Source: Rhodobacter calidifons
GTDB taxonomy: Bacteria; Pseudomonadota; Alphaproteobacteria; Rhodobacterales; Rhodobacteraceae
DNA length: 64,000 nucleotides
Reading direction: 5' to 3'
Assembly (NCBI RefSeq): GCF_011174775.1
Contig: NZ_JAANHS010000013.1
Coordinates: 1 to 64,000, forward strand
Positions 41,772 to 49,963 of the stretch are shown piece after piece (the stretch's first letter is position 1; the number at the start of each line of letters is the position of its first letter). The translations under genes and the position numbers were made by a program. The notes under the pieces are model-generated. The model was given only the letters and a program-made list of their open reading frames with translations. It had not been told where the DNA came from and made no database searches.

Positions 41772-41786
41772 TTAACGATCCGTGAA
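41772..41786 (+). promoter_or_regulatory. CtrA-box-like site upstream of the GTA cluster
   Basis: TTAACGATCCGTGAA matches TTAA-N7-TTAA with one mismatch, about 40 bases ahead of the -35 box at 41827. GTA expression depends on CtrA in R. capsulatus, though partly through other factors. Confidence 0.4.
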
Positions 41787-41826
41787 GCCGGCGCGCGCCA
41801 AGTCATTGATATAACGCAGTTTCATC

Positions 41827-41855
41827 TTGACTCTGCGCGCGGTCTGATGTAGAGA
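41827..41855 (+). promoter_or_regulatory. Probable GTA operon promoter
   Basis: TTGACT and TAGAGA are separated by 17 bases. The predicted start near 41862-41863 coincides with an ATG, so the first transcript may be leaderless. Confidence 0.5.
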
Positions 41856-41862
41856 TCGTGGC

Positions 41863-41961
41863 ATGCTTGAAGAAGTGTCGAAGCGGCCCGGGGTGCCCCC
41901 CGTCGGCCGCTTTTCCATTTCTCTCGTGCGGGGCAGCATGAGGGGTGTCGGGACCAGATGA
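41863..41961 (+). CDS. Possible 32-residue leader peptide ahead of GTA g1
   Basis: An ATG at the predicted transcription start opens a 32-codon frame whose TGA overlaps the g1 ATG (ATGA). The peptide begins MLEEVSKRPGVPPVGR and has no known domain. A terminator-like hairpin lies inside it (41881-41914). It could couple translation or attenuate transcription; it could also be chance. Too short for usual gene callers. Confidence 0.4.
   Translation: MLEEVSKRPGVPPVGRFSISLVRGSMRGVGTR
41881..41914 (+). terminator. Terminator-like hairpin between promoter and g1
   Basis: AAGCGGCC pairs with GGCCGCTT, and inside it CGGGG pairs with CCCCG with loop TGCC and a two-base bulge. TTTT follows from 41911. 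It may end fabF-mltG readthrough or act as an attenuator of the GTA transcript. Confidence 0.7.
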
Positions 41962-42287
41962 CAGTGCGGTTCACGGGGGACGGGCCCACTCCGGAAGAAG
42001 TTCTGGGGAGCGCGGAACGGCTTTACGGCATGGCGGTGATGGAGCTGGAGCGCACCATCGACGCGATCCGTGCCGGGGAATTCAACGAGGTTAAGGCAGC
42101 ACAGACGGCGATCCGCGAGCTTCGCGCGACAGCGCTTGCCGTGTTGCAGGAAAGGGGAAAAGTTGACCAACTTCGCAAGCAGATCGCCGGCCATGTCGGA
42201 GCCGGAGGAGCGCTCGACCTTGACGAGGCCCGAGCTGAAATCGGGCGCCGCCTGGCTTGCCTCCGCAGCGCCGGAGGAGGTGGATGA
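41958..42287 (+). CDS. GTA g1, small terminase (TerS)
   Basis: The 109-residue, mostly helical protein has the early stretch PEEVLGSAERLYGMAVMELERTIDAI and a Gly-rich end. It matches RcGTA g1, the small terminase that helps package host DNA. It overlaps g2 by 95 bases in another frame, as is usual in GTA clusters. Confidence 0.85.
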   Translation: MTVRFTGDGPTPEEVLGSAERLYGMAVMELERTIDAIRAGEFNEVKAAQTAIRELRATALAVLQERGKVDQLRKQIAGHVGAGGALDLDEARAEIGRRLACLRSAGGGG

Positions 42288-43575
42288 GTTTTTGGGTGGC
42301 CTGAGCCGGAATGCGCTTCTGGCGCTGCCCTGGGTGTTCGAGTTCTGGGCGTTGCCGCATCAGTTGCCGCCACGGGGGGCCTGGAAGACCTGGGTCATCA
42401 TGGGCGGGCGCGGCGCGGGCAAGACGCGGGCGGGCGCGGAATGGGTGCGGGCGCAGGTCGAGGGTGCGGGGCCTGCAGACCCCGGGAAATGTCGGCGGGT
42501 TGCGCTGGTGGGCGAGACGATCGACCAGGTGCGCGACGTGATGGTGCTGGGGGAGAGCGGGATTGTCGCTTGCTCTCCGCCCGACCGGAAGCCGGAGTGG
42601 CTGGCATCGAAGAACCAGCTTCTGTGGCCGAACGGGGCGGTGGCGCAGGTGTTCTCGGCGCATGAGCCCGAGGCGATGCGGGGGCCGCAGTTCGATGCGG
42701 CCTGGGCGGACGAGCTGGGCAAGTTGAAGAAGGGGGCGGAGGCCTGGGATCAGTTGCAGTTCGCGCTGCGGCTGGGGCGGAACCCGCAGCAGGTGGTGAC
42801 GACGACGCCGCGCAATGTGGCGGTGCTGAAGGCGATCCTGAAGAACCCCTCGACCGTCATCACCCATGCGCCGACCGAGGCGAACCGGGCCTATCTGGCA
42901 GAAAGTTTCCTGGCGGAAGTGCAGGCGCGCTATGGCGGGACGAAGTTCGGCCGGCAGGAGCTGGAGGGCGTGCTGATCGAGGAGGCGGACGGGGCGCTGT
43001 GGACGCACCAGATGCTGGAGGCGGCGCGGGTGGACGAGGTGCCGGCGTTCAACCGGGTTGTGGTGGCGGTGGACCCTCCGGTCACGTCGATGAAGTCGAG
43101 CGACGAGTGCGGGATCATCGTGGTCGGCGCCGATACGCGGGGCGAACCGAAGGACTGGCGGGCGGTGGTGCTGGAGGATGCCTCGGTCAAGGGGGCGACG
43201 CCGGAGGGCTGGGCGCGGGCGGCGCTGGCGGCGATGGAGCGGCACGGGGCGGACCGGCTGGTGGCCGAGGTGAACCAGGGCGGCGATCTGGTGGAGCAGA
43301 TGGTGCGGATGATCGACCCGCTGGTGCCGTTCCGGGCGGTCCATGCGACGCGGGCGAAATGGCTGCGGGCCGAGCCGGTGGCCGCGCTTTATGAGCAGGG
43401 GCGCGTCAAGCATGTGCGGGGGCTGGGCGCGCTGGAAGAGCAGATGGGCATGATCACGGCGGTGGGCTGGCAGGGGGCGGGGTCTCCGGACCGGCTGGAT
43501 GCGCTGGTCTGGGCGTTGACCGACCTGATGATCACCCCGTTGCAGGCCGGGCGTCCGAGCGTTCGGTCGCTTTAG
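42193..43575 (+). CDS. GTA g2, large terminase (TerL)
   Basis: The 460-residue protein has a Walker A GGRGAGKTRAG (71-81), a Walker B-like FDAAWADELGK and nuclease-domain acidic residues (VVAVDPP, AEVNQGGDL and DRLDALVWALTDL). It is the packaging motor that cuts and pumps random genomic fragments. The start at 42193 inside g1 gives the family's N-terminus; the frame extends further up without likeness. Confidence 0.95.
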   Translation: MSEPEERSTLTRPELKSGAAWLASAAPEEVDEFLGGLSRNALLALPWVFEFWALPHQLPPRGAWKTWVIMGGRGAGKTRAGAEWVRAQVEGAGPADPGKCRRVALVGETIDQVRDVMVLGESGIVACSPPDRKPEWLASKNQLLWPNGAVAQVFSAHEPEAMRGPQFDAAWADELGKLKKGAEAWDQLQFALRLGRNPQQVVTTTPRNVAVLKAILKNPSTVITHAPTEANRAYLAESFLAEVQARYGGTKFGRQELEGVLIEEADGALWTHQMLEAARVDEVPAFNRVVVAVDPPVTSMKSSDECGIIVVGADTRGEPKDWRAVVLEDASVKGATPEGWARAALAAMERHGADRLVAEVNQGGDLVEQMVRMIDPLVPFRAVHATRAKWLRAEPVAALYEQGRVKHVRGLGALEEQMGMITAVGWQGAGSPDRLDALVWALTDLMITPLQAGRPSVRSL

Positions 43576-43664
43576 CGGATCCAGAGGAATTGCGGGTCAT
43601 ATGGCCGGGCGCATCAGGCGGCCCGGACGGTCGGGCACGGCCCGGGGCATGAAGGAGTGCGAGG

Positions 43665-44840
43665 ATGGTCTTCGATTTTCTGCGGAAGGCGCCGGTGGCG
43701 GTTCCGGAACGCAAGGCTTCGGCCGTGGGTCGGGTGATCGCCTGGGGAAGCGCGGGCCGCGTGGCCTGGAGCCCTCGGGACACGGTCAGCCTGACGCGGA
43801 CGGGGTTTCAGGGCAATCCGGTGGGGTTCCGCGTCGTGCGGCTGATCGCCGAGGCGGCGGCGGCGCTGCCTCTGGTGTGCCAGACACATGAGCAAAGGTT
43901 CGAAAGCCATCCGGTGCTGGACCTGATCTCGCGTCCCAATGGCGCGCAGGGGCGGGCGGAGTTTCTGGAGGCGGTCTATGGCTATCTGCTGTTGTCCGGG
44001 AACGCCTATGTCGAGGCGGTGCCGGGCGTCGGCGCGATGCCGGGCGAGCTGCATGTGCTGCGGTCGGACCGGATGAACCTGGTCCCCGGCGCGGATGGCT
44101 GGCCGGTGGCCTATGACTACACCGTCAGCGGGCGGACGCATCGCTATGACGTGACGGGCGAGATGAGCCCGATCTGTCACCTCAAGACCTTCCATCCGCA
44201 GGACGACCATTACGGCTTTTCGCCGATGCAGGCGGCGGCGGTGGCGGTGGATGTGCACAACAGCGCTTCCAGCTGGTCGAAGGCGTTGCTGGACAACGCC
44301 GCGCGGCCTTCGGGGGCGATCGTCTACAAGGGGGCGGACGGGGCGGCGAGCCTGTCGTCCGACCAGTACGAGCGGCTGGTGGCCGAGATGGAGGCGCATC
44401 ATCAGGGCGCGCGCAACGCTGGCCGTCCGATGCTGCTGGAGGGGGGCCTCGACTGGAAGCCGATGGGGTTCAGCCCATCCGACATGGAGTTCCAGAAGAC
44501 CAAGGAAGCCGCCGCGCGGGAGATCGCGATTGCCTTCGGCGTGCCGCCGATGCTGCTGGGCATCCCGGGCGACGCGACCTATGCCAATTATCAGGAGGCC
44601 AACCGCGCCTTCTTCCGGCTGACCGTGTTGCCGCTGGCGACCAAGGTCCTGGCGGACCTGGCGCATTGGCTGTCACGGTTCGCCGGCGAGGAGGTGGACC
44701 TGAAACCCGATCTGGATCAGGTCCCCGCGCTGGCCTCGGAGCGCGACCAGCAATGGGCGCGGGTGGCGGCGGCCGATTTTCTGACGGTGGCGGAAAAGCG
44801 GATGCTGCTGGGTCTGCCGAAGCTGACGGAGGCGGAATGA
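43665..44840 (+). CDS. GTA g3, HK97-type portal protein
   Basis: The 391-residue portal has GFQGNPVGFRVVRLIAEAAAALPL, SGNAYVEAVP and the conserved KTFHPQDDHYGFSPMQAA. It also has AFGVPPMLLGIPGDATYANYQEANRAFFR. It forms the ring through which DNA enters the head. An 89-base gap after g2 holds no gene. Confidence 0.95.
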   Translation: MVFDFLRKAPVAVPERKASAVGRVIAWGSAGRVAWSPRDTVSLTRTGFQGNPVGFRVVRLIAEAAAALPLVCQTHEQRFESHPVLDLISRPNGAQGRAEFLEAVYGYLLLSGNAYVEAVPGVGAMPGELHVLRSDRMNLVPGADGWPVAYDYTVSGRTHRYDVTGEMSPICHLKTFHPQDDHYGFSPMQAAAVAVDVHNSASSWSKALLDNAARPSGAIVYKGADGAASLSSDQYERLVAEMEAHHQGARNAGRPMLLEGGLDWKPMGFSPSDMEFQKTKEAAAREIAIAFGVPPMLLGIPGDATYANYQEANRAFFRLTVLPLATKVLADLAHWLSRFAGEEVDLKPDLDQVPALASERDQQWARVAAADFLTVAEKRMLLGLPKLTEAE

Positions 44841-45082
44841 CCGCGCGACGGAGCGAGGGCGGATCGCGCTTTGTCTACGACAGTTTCGATGCGGCCGCGG
44901 CGCGGATCGAGGCGAACGAGCGCGTGGCGAACGAACGCTGGGCGGCGCTGGAGTATCGGCTGGGGCTGATCGAGGCCACGCTGGAGCGGCTGGAGAAACG
45001 GATCTGGGTCGGCGTCTACGGTGTGGCGGCGTTCATGTTGGCGCAGATGGCCGAGACGGTCATCAGGGCAGGGATGAGGTGA
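44837..45082 (+). CDS. GTA g3.5, small membrane/coiled-coil protein
   Basis: The 81-residue protein has a helical, charged N-terminal part (EANERVANERWAALEYRLGLIEATLERLEKR) and a hydrophobic segment near 56-75. It corresponds by place to the small gene between portal and protease in RcGTA, whose role is unknown. The ATG overlaps the portal stop. Confidence 0.75.
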   Translation: MTARRSEGGSRFVYDSFDAAAARIEANERVANERWAALEYRLGLIEATLERLEKRIWVGVYGVAAFMLAQMAETVIRAGMR

Positions 45083-45086
45083 GGCG

Positions 45087-45638
45087 ATGAGCGAATACGG
45101 AGCGCCGGAGCGGAAGTTCCAGCAGAGTGACGCGGGCCTGGTGGTGACGGAGGGCCATTTGGTGGAGGGCTATGCGTCCCTTTTCGGTAAGACCGACCAG
45201 GGTGGCGACATCGTGCAGAAGGGCGCCTATGCCGCGAGCCTGAAGCGGCTGGCGGCGCGGGGCGGGCGGGTCAAGATGCTGTGGCAGCACGATCCGGGCC
45301 AGCCCATCGGCGTCTGGGACGAAGTGCGCGAGGATGCCACCGGCCTCTGGGTCAAGGGGCGCATCCTGACCGAGGTGGAGCGGGGCCGCGAGGTGGCGGC
45401 CCTGGTTCAGGCCGGGGCGATCGACGGGCTCTCCATCGGCTATCGCACGGTCAAGGCGGAACGCGACCGCAAGGGCAGGCGCCTGTTGTCGGAGTTGGAG
45501 CTTTGGGAAGTGTCGCTGGTGACCTTCCCGATGCTTCCCGAGGCGCGGGTCGCGGCCAAGGCAGATGACCTGGACGACGGTTGGCGCCATATCGCGACGG
45601 TCTTCGAAGCCGCGCGCCGCAGTCTGGCCGGGCAATAG
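45087..45638 (+). CDS. GTA g4, prohead protease (HK97 family)
   Basis: The 183-residue protease has the His motif MLWQHDPGQPIG and the Ser motif AIDGLSIGYRT, typical of U35 prohead proteases. It cleaves the capsid N-terminus and scaffold during maturation. Confidence 0.93.
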   Translation: MSEYGAPERKFQQSDAGLVVTEGHLVEGYASLFGKTDQGGDIVQKGAYAASLKRLAARGGRVKMLWQHDPGQPIGVWDEVREDATGLWVKGRILTEVERGREVAALVQAGAIDGLSIGYRTVKAERDRKGRRLLSELELWEVSLVTFPMLPEARVAAKADDLDDGWRHIATVFEAARRSLAGQ

Positions 45639-45675
45639 CGCGGGCCGTCCCAACTGACAGAAGAAGGATGAAGAG

Positions 45676-46872
45676 ATGACCGAGACGAAGGCTCGGGCCG
45701 GGGAAGGCTTGCCCCAGGCCCAGACGGCAGCCGCCGAGGCGAAGGCGGCCATGACCGGGTTCCTGACAGAGTTCAACCGCTTTCAGGACGAAGTGAAATC
45801 CAAGCTGAAACATCAGGAAGAGCGACTGACCATGCTGAACGCAAAGACGATGTCCTATGGCCGCCCGGCGCTTTCGGCCCGCGCGGAAACCGAGGCCCCG
45901 CATCAGAAGGCGTTCAACGCCTATCTGCGCACGGGCGACGATGACGGCCTGCGCGGCCTGGCGCTGGAAGGCAAGGCGATGAGCACCACGATTGCCGCCG
46001 ACGGTGGCTATCTGGTCGATCCGCAGACCGCCGACCGCATCCGGTCGATGCTGTTCGCGACTTCGAGCCTGCGCTCGGTGGCCAATGTCGTGCAGGTGGA
46101 GGCCAGCTCGTTCGACGTGATCGTCGACCGGTCGGAAGTGGGCTCGGGCTGGGCCACCGAAACGGCGGCCACCACCGAGACCGCGACGCCGATCATCGAG
46201 CGCATCTCGATCAAGCTGCACGAACTGGCGGCGATGCCGAAAGCGAGCCAGCGGCTGCTGGACGACAGCGCCTTCGACGTCGAAGGCTGGCTGGCCGAGA
46301 AGATCGCGACCCGCTTCATCCGGGCGGAGGCCGCGGCCTTCATCAGCGGCGACGGAGTGGACAAGCCGCGCGGCATCCTGGACCCGACCAAGGTGGCCAA
46401 TGCGTCCTGGACCTGGGGCAACATCGGCTATGTGCCCACGGGTGCCGCATCGGACTTTGCCACCACCAATCCGGCCGACTGCATCGTCAACCTAGTCTAT
46501 GCGCTGGGCGCGGATTATCGCGCGAACGGAACCTTCGTGATGAATTCGAAGACCGTGGGTGCAGTGCGCAAGATGAAGGACGGCGACGGCCGGTTCCTGT
46601 GGTCGGATGGCCTGGCGGCGGGCGAGCCCTCGCGGCTGATGGGCTATCCGGTGCTGGTCTGCGAGGACATGCCCGACGTGGGCGCGAACGCCTTCCCCAT
46701 CGCCTTCGGCGATTTCCGCGCCGCCTATACCGTGGCAGAGCGGCCTGACCTGCGGATCCTGCGCGACCCGTTCTCGGCCAAGCCGAATGTCCTGTTCTAT
46801 GCCAACAAGCGCGTGGGCGGCGACATCACCGATTATGCGGCGATCAAGCTGCTGCGCGTCGCGGTGTCCTGA
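45676..46872 (+). CDS. GTA g5, major capsid protein
   Basis: The 398-residue HK97-fold capsid protein has an N-terminal helical prodomain (about 1-100, removed by g4). The core has MSTTIAADGGYLVDPQTADRI, SGDGVDKPRGIL, RLMGYPVLVCEDMPDVGANAFPIAFGDFRAAYTVAER and a C-terminal KRVGGDITDYAAIKLLRVA. It builds the GTA head. Confidence 0.96.
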   Translation: MTETKARAGEGLPQAQTAAAEAKAAMTGFLTEFNRFQDEVKSKLKHQEERLTMLNAKTMSYGRPALSARAETEAPHQKAFNAYLRTGDDDGLRGLALEGKAMSTTIAADGGYLVDPQTADRIRSMLFATSSLRSVANVVQVEASSFDVIVDRSEVGSGWATETAATTETATPIIERISIKLHELAAMPKASQRLLDDSAFDVEGWLAEKIATRFIRAEAAAFISGDGVDKPRGILDPTKVANASWTWGNIGYVPTGAASDFATTNPADCIVNLVYALGADYRANGTFVMNSKTVGAVRKMKDGDGRFLWSDGLAAGEPSRLMGYPVLVCEDMPDVGANAFPIAFGDFRAAYTVAERPDLRILRDPFSAKPNVLFYANKRVGGDITDYAAIKLLRVAVS

Positions 46873-46879
46873 TGACATC

Positions 46880-46907
46880 GGCCCGGTCCCCGTCCTGGGG
46901 CCGGGCC
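46880..46907 (+). terminator. Hairpin after the major capsid gene
   Basis: GGCCCGG and CCGGGCC with inner CCCC/GGGG and one bulged T form a strong hairpin starting seven bases after the g5 stop. There is no T-run. It could lower downstream expression or protect the capsid mRNA end. Confidence 0.6.
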
Positions 46908-46953
46908 GCACCTGCCCAAATGCAATGTCCCGGCCGCTGGCGGAGATAAGAAC

Positions 46954-47550
46954 ATGATGTTGACCGAAGAGACCCCGGTGCCCTCGGGCGCACTGCCGGT
47001 GGAAGAGTTGAAGGACCATCTGCGGATGGGATCGGGCTTTGCCGATGACGGGATGCAGGACGGGCTGATCGAGACCTACCTTCGCGCGGCCCTGGCGGCG
47101 ATCGAAGGTCGGATCGGGAAGATGCTGTTCCAGCGCCGGTTCCTGTGGGTGCTGGAGTGCTGGCGAGACGAGGAACAGGCGCTGCCGGTCGCGCCTGTCA
47201 GCGCGATCGTCAGCGTCACGCTGGTCGATGCGGCAGGCGGTGAGGTCCTGGTGCCTGCCACGGCATACCGGCTTGTCCCGGACCTGCACCGGCCTCGTCT
47301 GGCGGGGAAGGGCACAAGCCTGCCGACGATCCCGAGCGAGGGGTTGGCGAAAATCGTTTTCGACGCCGGATTCGGCGCGGCCTGGACGGATATCCCGGTC
47401 GACCTGCGGCAGGCGGTGCTGCTTCTGGCCGGAGAATTCTACGAGCATCGTCATGACGATGGCGCGCAGGCCGCAGGGCTGCCCTTCGGCGTCGTGACGC
47501 TGATCGAGCGCTGGCGGACGGTGCGCATCCTCGGCGGGGGCAGGAAATGA
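46954..47550 (+). CDS. GTA g6, head-tail adaptor
   Basis: The 198-residue protein corresponds to the adaptor under the portal. Visible features are LPVEELKDHLRM at the start, the helical YLRAALAAIEGRIGKMLF and DIPVDLRQAVLLLAGEFYEHR. It overlaps g7 by four bases. Confidence 0.88.
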   Translation: MMLTEETPVPSGALPVEELKDHLRMGSGFADDGMQDGLIETYLRAALAAIEGRIGKMLFQRRFLWVLECWRDEEQALPVAPVSAIVSVTLVDAAGGEVLVPATAYRLVPDLHRPRLAGKGTSLPTIPSEGLAKIVFDAGFGAAWTDIPVDLRQAVLLLAGEFYEHRHDDGAQAAGLPFGVVTLIERWRTVRILGGGRK

Positions 47551-47885
47551 ACGCGCCGCACCTGAATCGCGCCCTGGTGCTGGAAGGGGTGGTGCGCAGC
47601 CCGGACGGCGCCGGGGGCTTCACGACGACCTGGACGGCGCTGGGCAGGCTGTGGGCCGAAGTGCTGCCGGGATCGGGCAGCGACACGCAGGGCGAGGAGC
47701 GGATGCTGTCGGCGGTGCCCTACCGGATCACCGTGCGCGCCGCGCCCGTCGGGTCGGACTCGCGGCCCCGGGCCGGACAGCGGTTCCGCGAGGGGACACG
47801 GTTGTTCCTGATCCAGGCCGTGACCGAGCGCGACCCGTTCGGTCGTTATCTGACCTGTTTCTCGCGCGAGGAGGTGCCGAAATGA
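47547..47885 (+). CDS. GTA g7, head completion (stopper) protein
   Basis: The 112-residue beta-rich protein of the head-tail joining family (SPP1 gp16-like) has LVLEGVVRSPDGAGGFTTTW, YRITVRAAP and RFREGTRLFLIQAVTERDP. It seals the head. Overlaps of four bases on both sides show coupling. Confidence 0.88.
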   Translation: MNAPHLNRALVLEGVVRSPDGAGGFTTTWTALGRLWAEVLPGSGSDTQGEERMLSAVPYRITVRAAPVGSDSRPRAGQRFREGTRLFLIQAVTERDPFGRYLTCFSREEVPK

Positions 47886-48277
47886 GCTATGGTGCAGCCC
47901 CCGCCCTGCAAACGGCGGTCTATCAGCTGTTGTCGGCGGCGCCGGCCCTGGCCGGGGTGGCCATCTTTGACGCCGTGCCTCCGAACGTCACGGGAACCTT
48001 TGTGCTGATCGGCCCCGAGGAGACGCGCGACCAGTCCGACAAGTCGGGCGCCGGAGCGGAACATCAGCTGGTCATCAGCGTGATTACGGATGCGACGGGA
48101 TTCCTGTCGATCAAGACCATCGCTGCCGACATCTCGGACGCGTTGATCGGGGCGCCGCTGACCCTGAGCCGTGGGCAGCTGGTCAGTCTGTTCTTCCTGC
48201 GCGCAAGCGCCCGCCGGATCGAGGAGGGCGAGACGCGGCGGATCGATCTGACCTTCCGGGCGCGGGTCGCATTGTAA
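47882..48277 (+). CDS. GTA g8, tail terminator (DUF3168)
   Basis: The 131-residue protein has ALQTAVYQLLSAAPALAGVAIFDAVP and FVLIGPEETRDQSDKSGAGAEHQLVISVIT, the DUF3168 pattern. It caps the tail tube. The ATG overlaps the g7 stop. Confidence 0.88.
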   Translation: MSYGAAPALQTAVYQLLSAAPALAGVAIFDAVPPNVTGTFVLIGPEETRDQSDKSGAGAEHQLVISVITDATGFLSIKTIAADISDALIGAPLTLSRGQLVSLFFLRASARRIEEGETRRIDLTFRARVAL

Positions 48278-48300
48278 CCCGCCAGCCCCCACCCCCAGAC

Positions 48301-48324
48301 CCTCCCCTCCCGGGGGAGGGGAGG
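48301..48324. repeat. C/G-rich palindromic repeat between g8 and g9
   Basis: Perfect eleven-base arms with left arm CCTCCCCTCCC surround GG. The C-rich run just before it is of a kind I associate with repetitive intergenic elements in proteobacterial genomes. It is the only gap of note inside the tail genes. Confidence 0.65.
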
Positions 48325-48363
48325 CGCGAGGCGCCACGCAACATTGCAGGACGGAGAGCGAAC

Positions 48364-48777
48364 ATGGCTGTGCAAAGCGGCAAGGATCTGCTGATCAAGA
48401 TCGACCAGACGGGGGACGGCCAGTTCGTCACCATCGCCGGGCTTCGGGCGACGCGGATCAGCTTCAACGCGGAATCGGTGGATGTCACCAGCCTGGAAAG
48501 CCAGGGCGGCTGGCGGGAGCTGCTGGCCGGCGCCGGCGTGAAGTCGGCGGCCATCTCGGGCTCGGGCGTGTTCCGGGACGAGGCCACGGACGAGCGGGCG
48601 CGTCAGGTGTTCTTCAACGGCGAGATCCCGGATTTCCAGGTGGTGATCCCGGATTTCGGCGTGATCGAGGGGCCGTTCCAGATCACCTCGATCGAATATT
48701 CGGGCAGCCACAACGACGAGGCCAGCTACGAGATGGCGATGGCCTCGGCGGGCGCCCTTACCTTCACGGCGCTTTGA
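48364..48777 (+). CDS. GTA g9, major tail (tube) protein
   Basis: The 137-residue protein of the TP901-1-like tail tube family opens with GKDLLIKIDQTGDGQFVTIAGLR. It has VDVTSLESQGGWRELLAGAGVKSAAISGSGVF and ends YEMAMASAGALTFTAL. Confidence 0.93.
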   Translation: MAVQSGKDLLIKIDQTGDGQFVTIAGLRATRISFNAESVDVTSLESQGGWRELLAGAGVKSAAISGSGVFRDEATDERARQVFFNGEIPDFQVVIPDFGVIEGPFQITSIEYSGSHNDEASYEMAMASAGALTFTAL

Positions 48778-48778
48778 G

Positions 48779-49099
48779 ATGGCAAATCCCTGGGCGGGCG
48801 AAGTGGCGATCGTCCTCGACGGTCAGCGCCATGTGGCAAAGCTGACGCTGGGGGCGCTGGCCGAGCTGGAAGAGGCGATGGAGACGGGATCCCTGCTCGA
48901 CCTTGTGCAAAGGTTCGAGGAGCGGCGGTTTTCAACCCGCGATGTGCTGGCGCTGATCGTGGCCGGTCTGCGCGGCGGCGGCTGGCAGGGGACGGCGGCG
49001 GATCTTCTGCGCGTGGAGATCGGCGGCGGGCCGGTCGAGGCGGCGCGCGCCGCGGCCGAACTTCTGGCGCGGGCCTTTGCGCTGCCGGGCGAGACATGA
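48779..49099 (+). CDS. GTA g10, tail assembly chaperone
   Basis: The 106-residue protein opens MANPWAGEVAIVLDG and has KLTLGALAELEEAM and STRDVLALIVAGLRGGG. This is the GTA family of GAM-type tail chaperones (GTA_gp10). Confidence 0.88.
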   Translation: MANPWAGEVAIVLDGQRHVAKLTLGALAELEEAMETGSLLDLVQRFEERRFSTRDVLALIVAGLRGGGWQGTAADLLRVEIGGGPVEAARAAAELLARAFALPGET

Positions 49100-49347
49100 G
49101 CCGGTCTGGTTCCGGTATCGACTGGCGGGGACTCATGCAGGCGGGCCTGCATGGGCGGGGGCTGGAGCCGTCGGTGTTCTGGCGGCTTACCCCGGTGGAA
49201 CTGAAGATCATGCTGGGGCGGGAGGGTCTGGTCCCGCCCCTGACACGCGCGCGGCTGGCAGAACTGGCGGCAGCGTTCCCCGATGTGCGGAAGGATCAGG
49301 GCGATGGCGGAAATCGGAACGATGAAGGAGCAGCTTCAGGCGCTTGA
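49096..49347 (+). CDS. GTA g10.1, tail assembly chaperone partner
   Basis: The 83-residue protein has MQAGLHGRGLEPSVFWRLTPVELKIMLG, the pattern of the small rcc01693-type tail chaperone. It overlaps g10 by four bases and g11 by 44. Confidence 0.82.
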   Translation: MSRSGSGIDWRGLMQAGLHGRGLEPSVFWRLTPVELKIMLGREGLVPPLTRARLAELAAAFPDVRKDQGDGGNRNDEGAASGA

Positions 49348-49954
49348 GGCGCAGCTGGGCTCTTCGGTGTCGATGGTGGCGGCATTCGACGGCGAGCTTG
49401 CCCGGATGCGGGAGACGATGATCTTTACCGGGCGGGAAGTGAACACGCTGTCAAGCGGCATCAGCGGCGGGCTGCGGAAGGCGTTCGACGGGCTTGTGTT
49501 CGATGGCATGAAGCTGAACGACGCCTTGAAGACCGTGGCGAACACCATCGTGGACACGGTCTATTCCATCGCGATGAAGCCGGTGACCAACGCGTTGGGC
49601 GGGTTTCTCGCGCAGGGCGTCGCCGGCCTGATGGGGGGCGGCATGCCCTTCGCCAAGGGGGGCACGTTCAGCCAGGGCAAGGTGATGCCTTTTGCCAAGG
49701 GCGGCATCGTCGGTGCCCCCACGACATTCCCGATGCGAAGGGGAACCGGATTGATGGGCGAGGCGGGACCCGAGGCCATCATGCCTCTGGCGCGGGGGCC
49801 GGACGGCAGGCTGGGCGTGCAGGCGGCGGGCGGGCGGGCGGTGAGCGTCGTCATGAACATCACGACGCCCGACGTTCAGGGCTTTCAGCGCAGCCAGGCC
49901 CAGGTGGCCGCCCAGGTCAGCCGCGCCCTGGCGCGCGGACAACGTAACCGGTGA
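49304..49954 (+). CDS. GTA g11, tail tape measure protein
   Basis: The 216-residue protein has an N-terminal coiled coil and an amphipathic middle (KTVANTIVDTVYSIAMKPV). It has the Gly-rich FAKGG repeats and MGEAGPEAIMPLARGPDGRLGV of phage tape measures. Its shortness fits the short GTA tail. Confidence 0.92.
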   Translation: MAEIGTMKEQLQALEAQLGSSVSMVAAFDGELARMRETMIFTGREVNTLSSGISGGLRKAFDGLVFDGMKLNDALKTVANTIVDTVYSIAMKPVTNALGGFLAQGVAGLMGGGMPFAKGGTFSQGKVMPFAKGGIVGAPTTFPMRRGTGLMGEAGPEAIMPLARGPDGRLGVQAAGGRAVSVVMNITTPDVQGFQRSQAQVAAQVSRALARGQRNR

Positions 49955-49963
49955 GGAAGAGAC

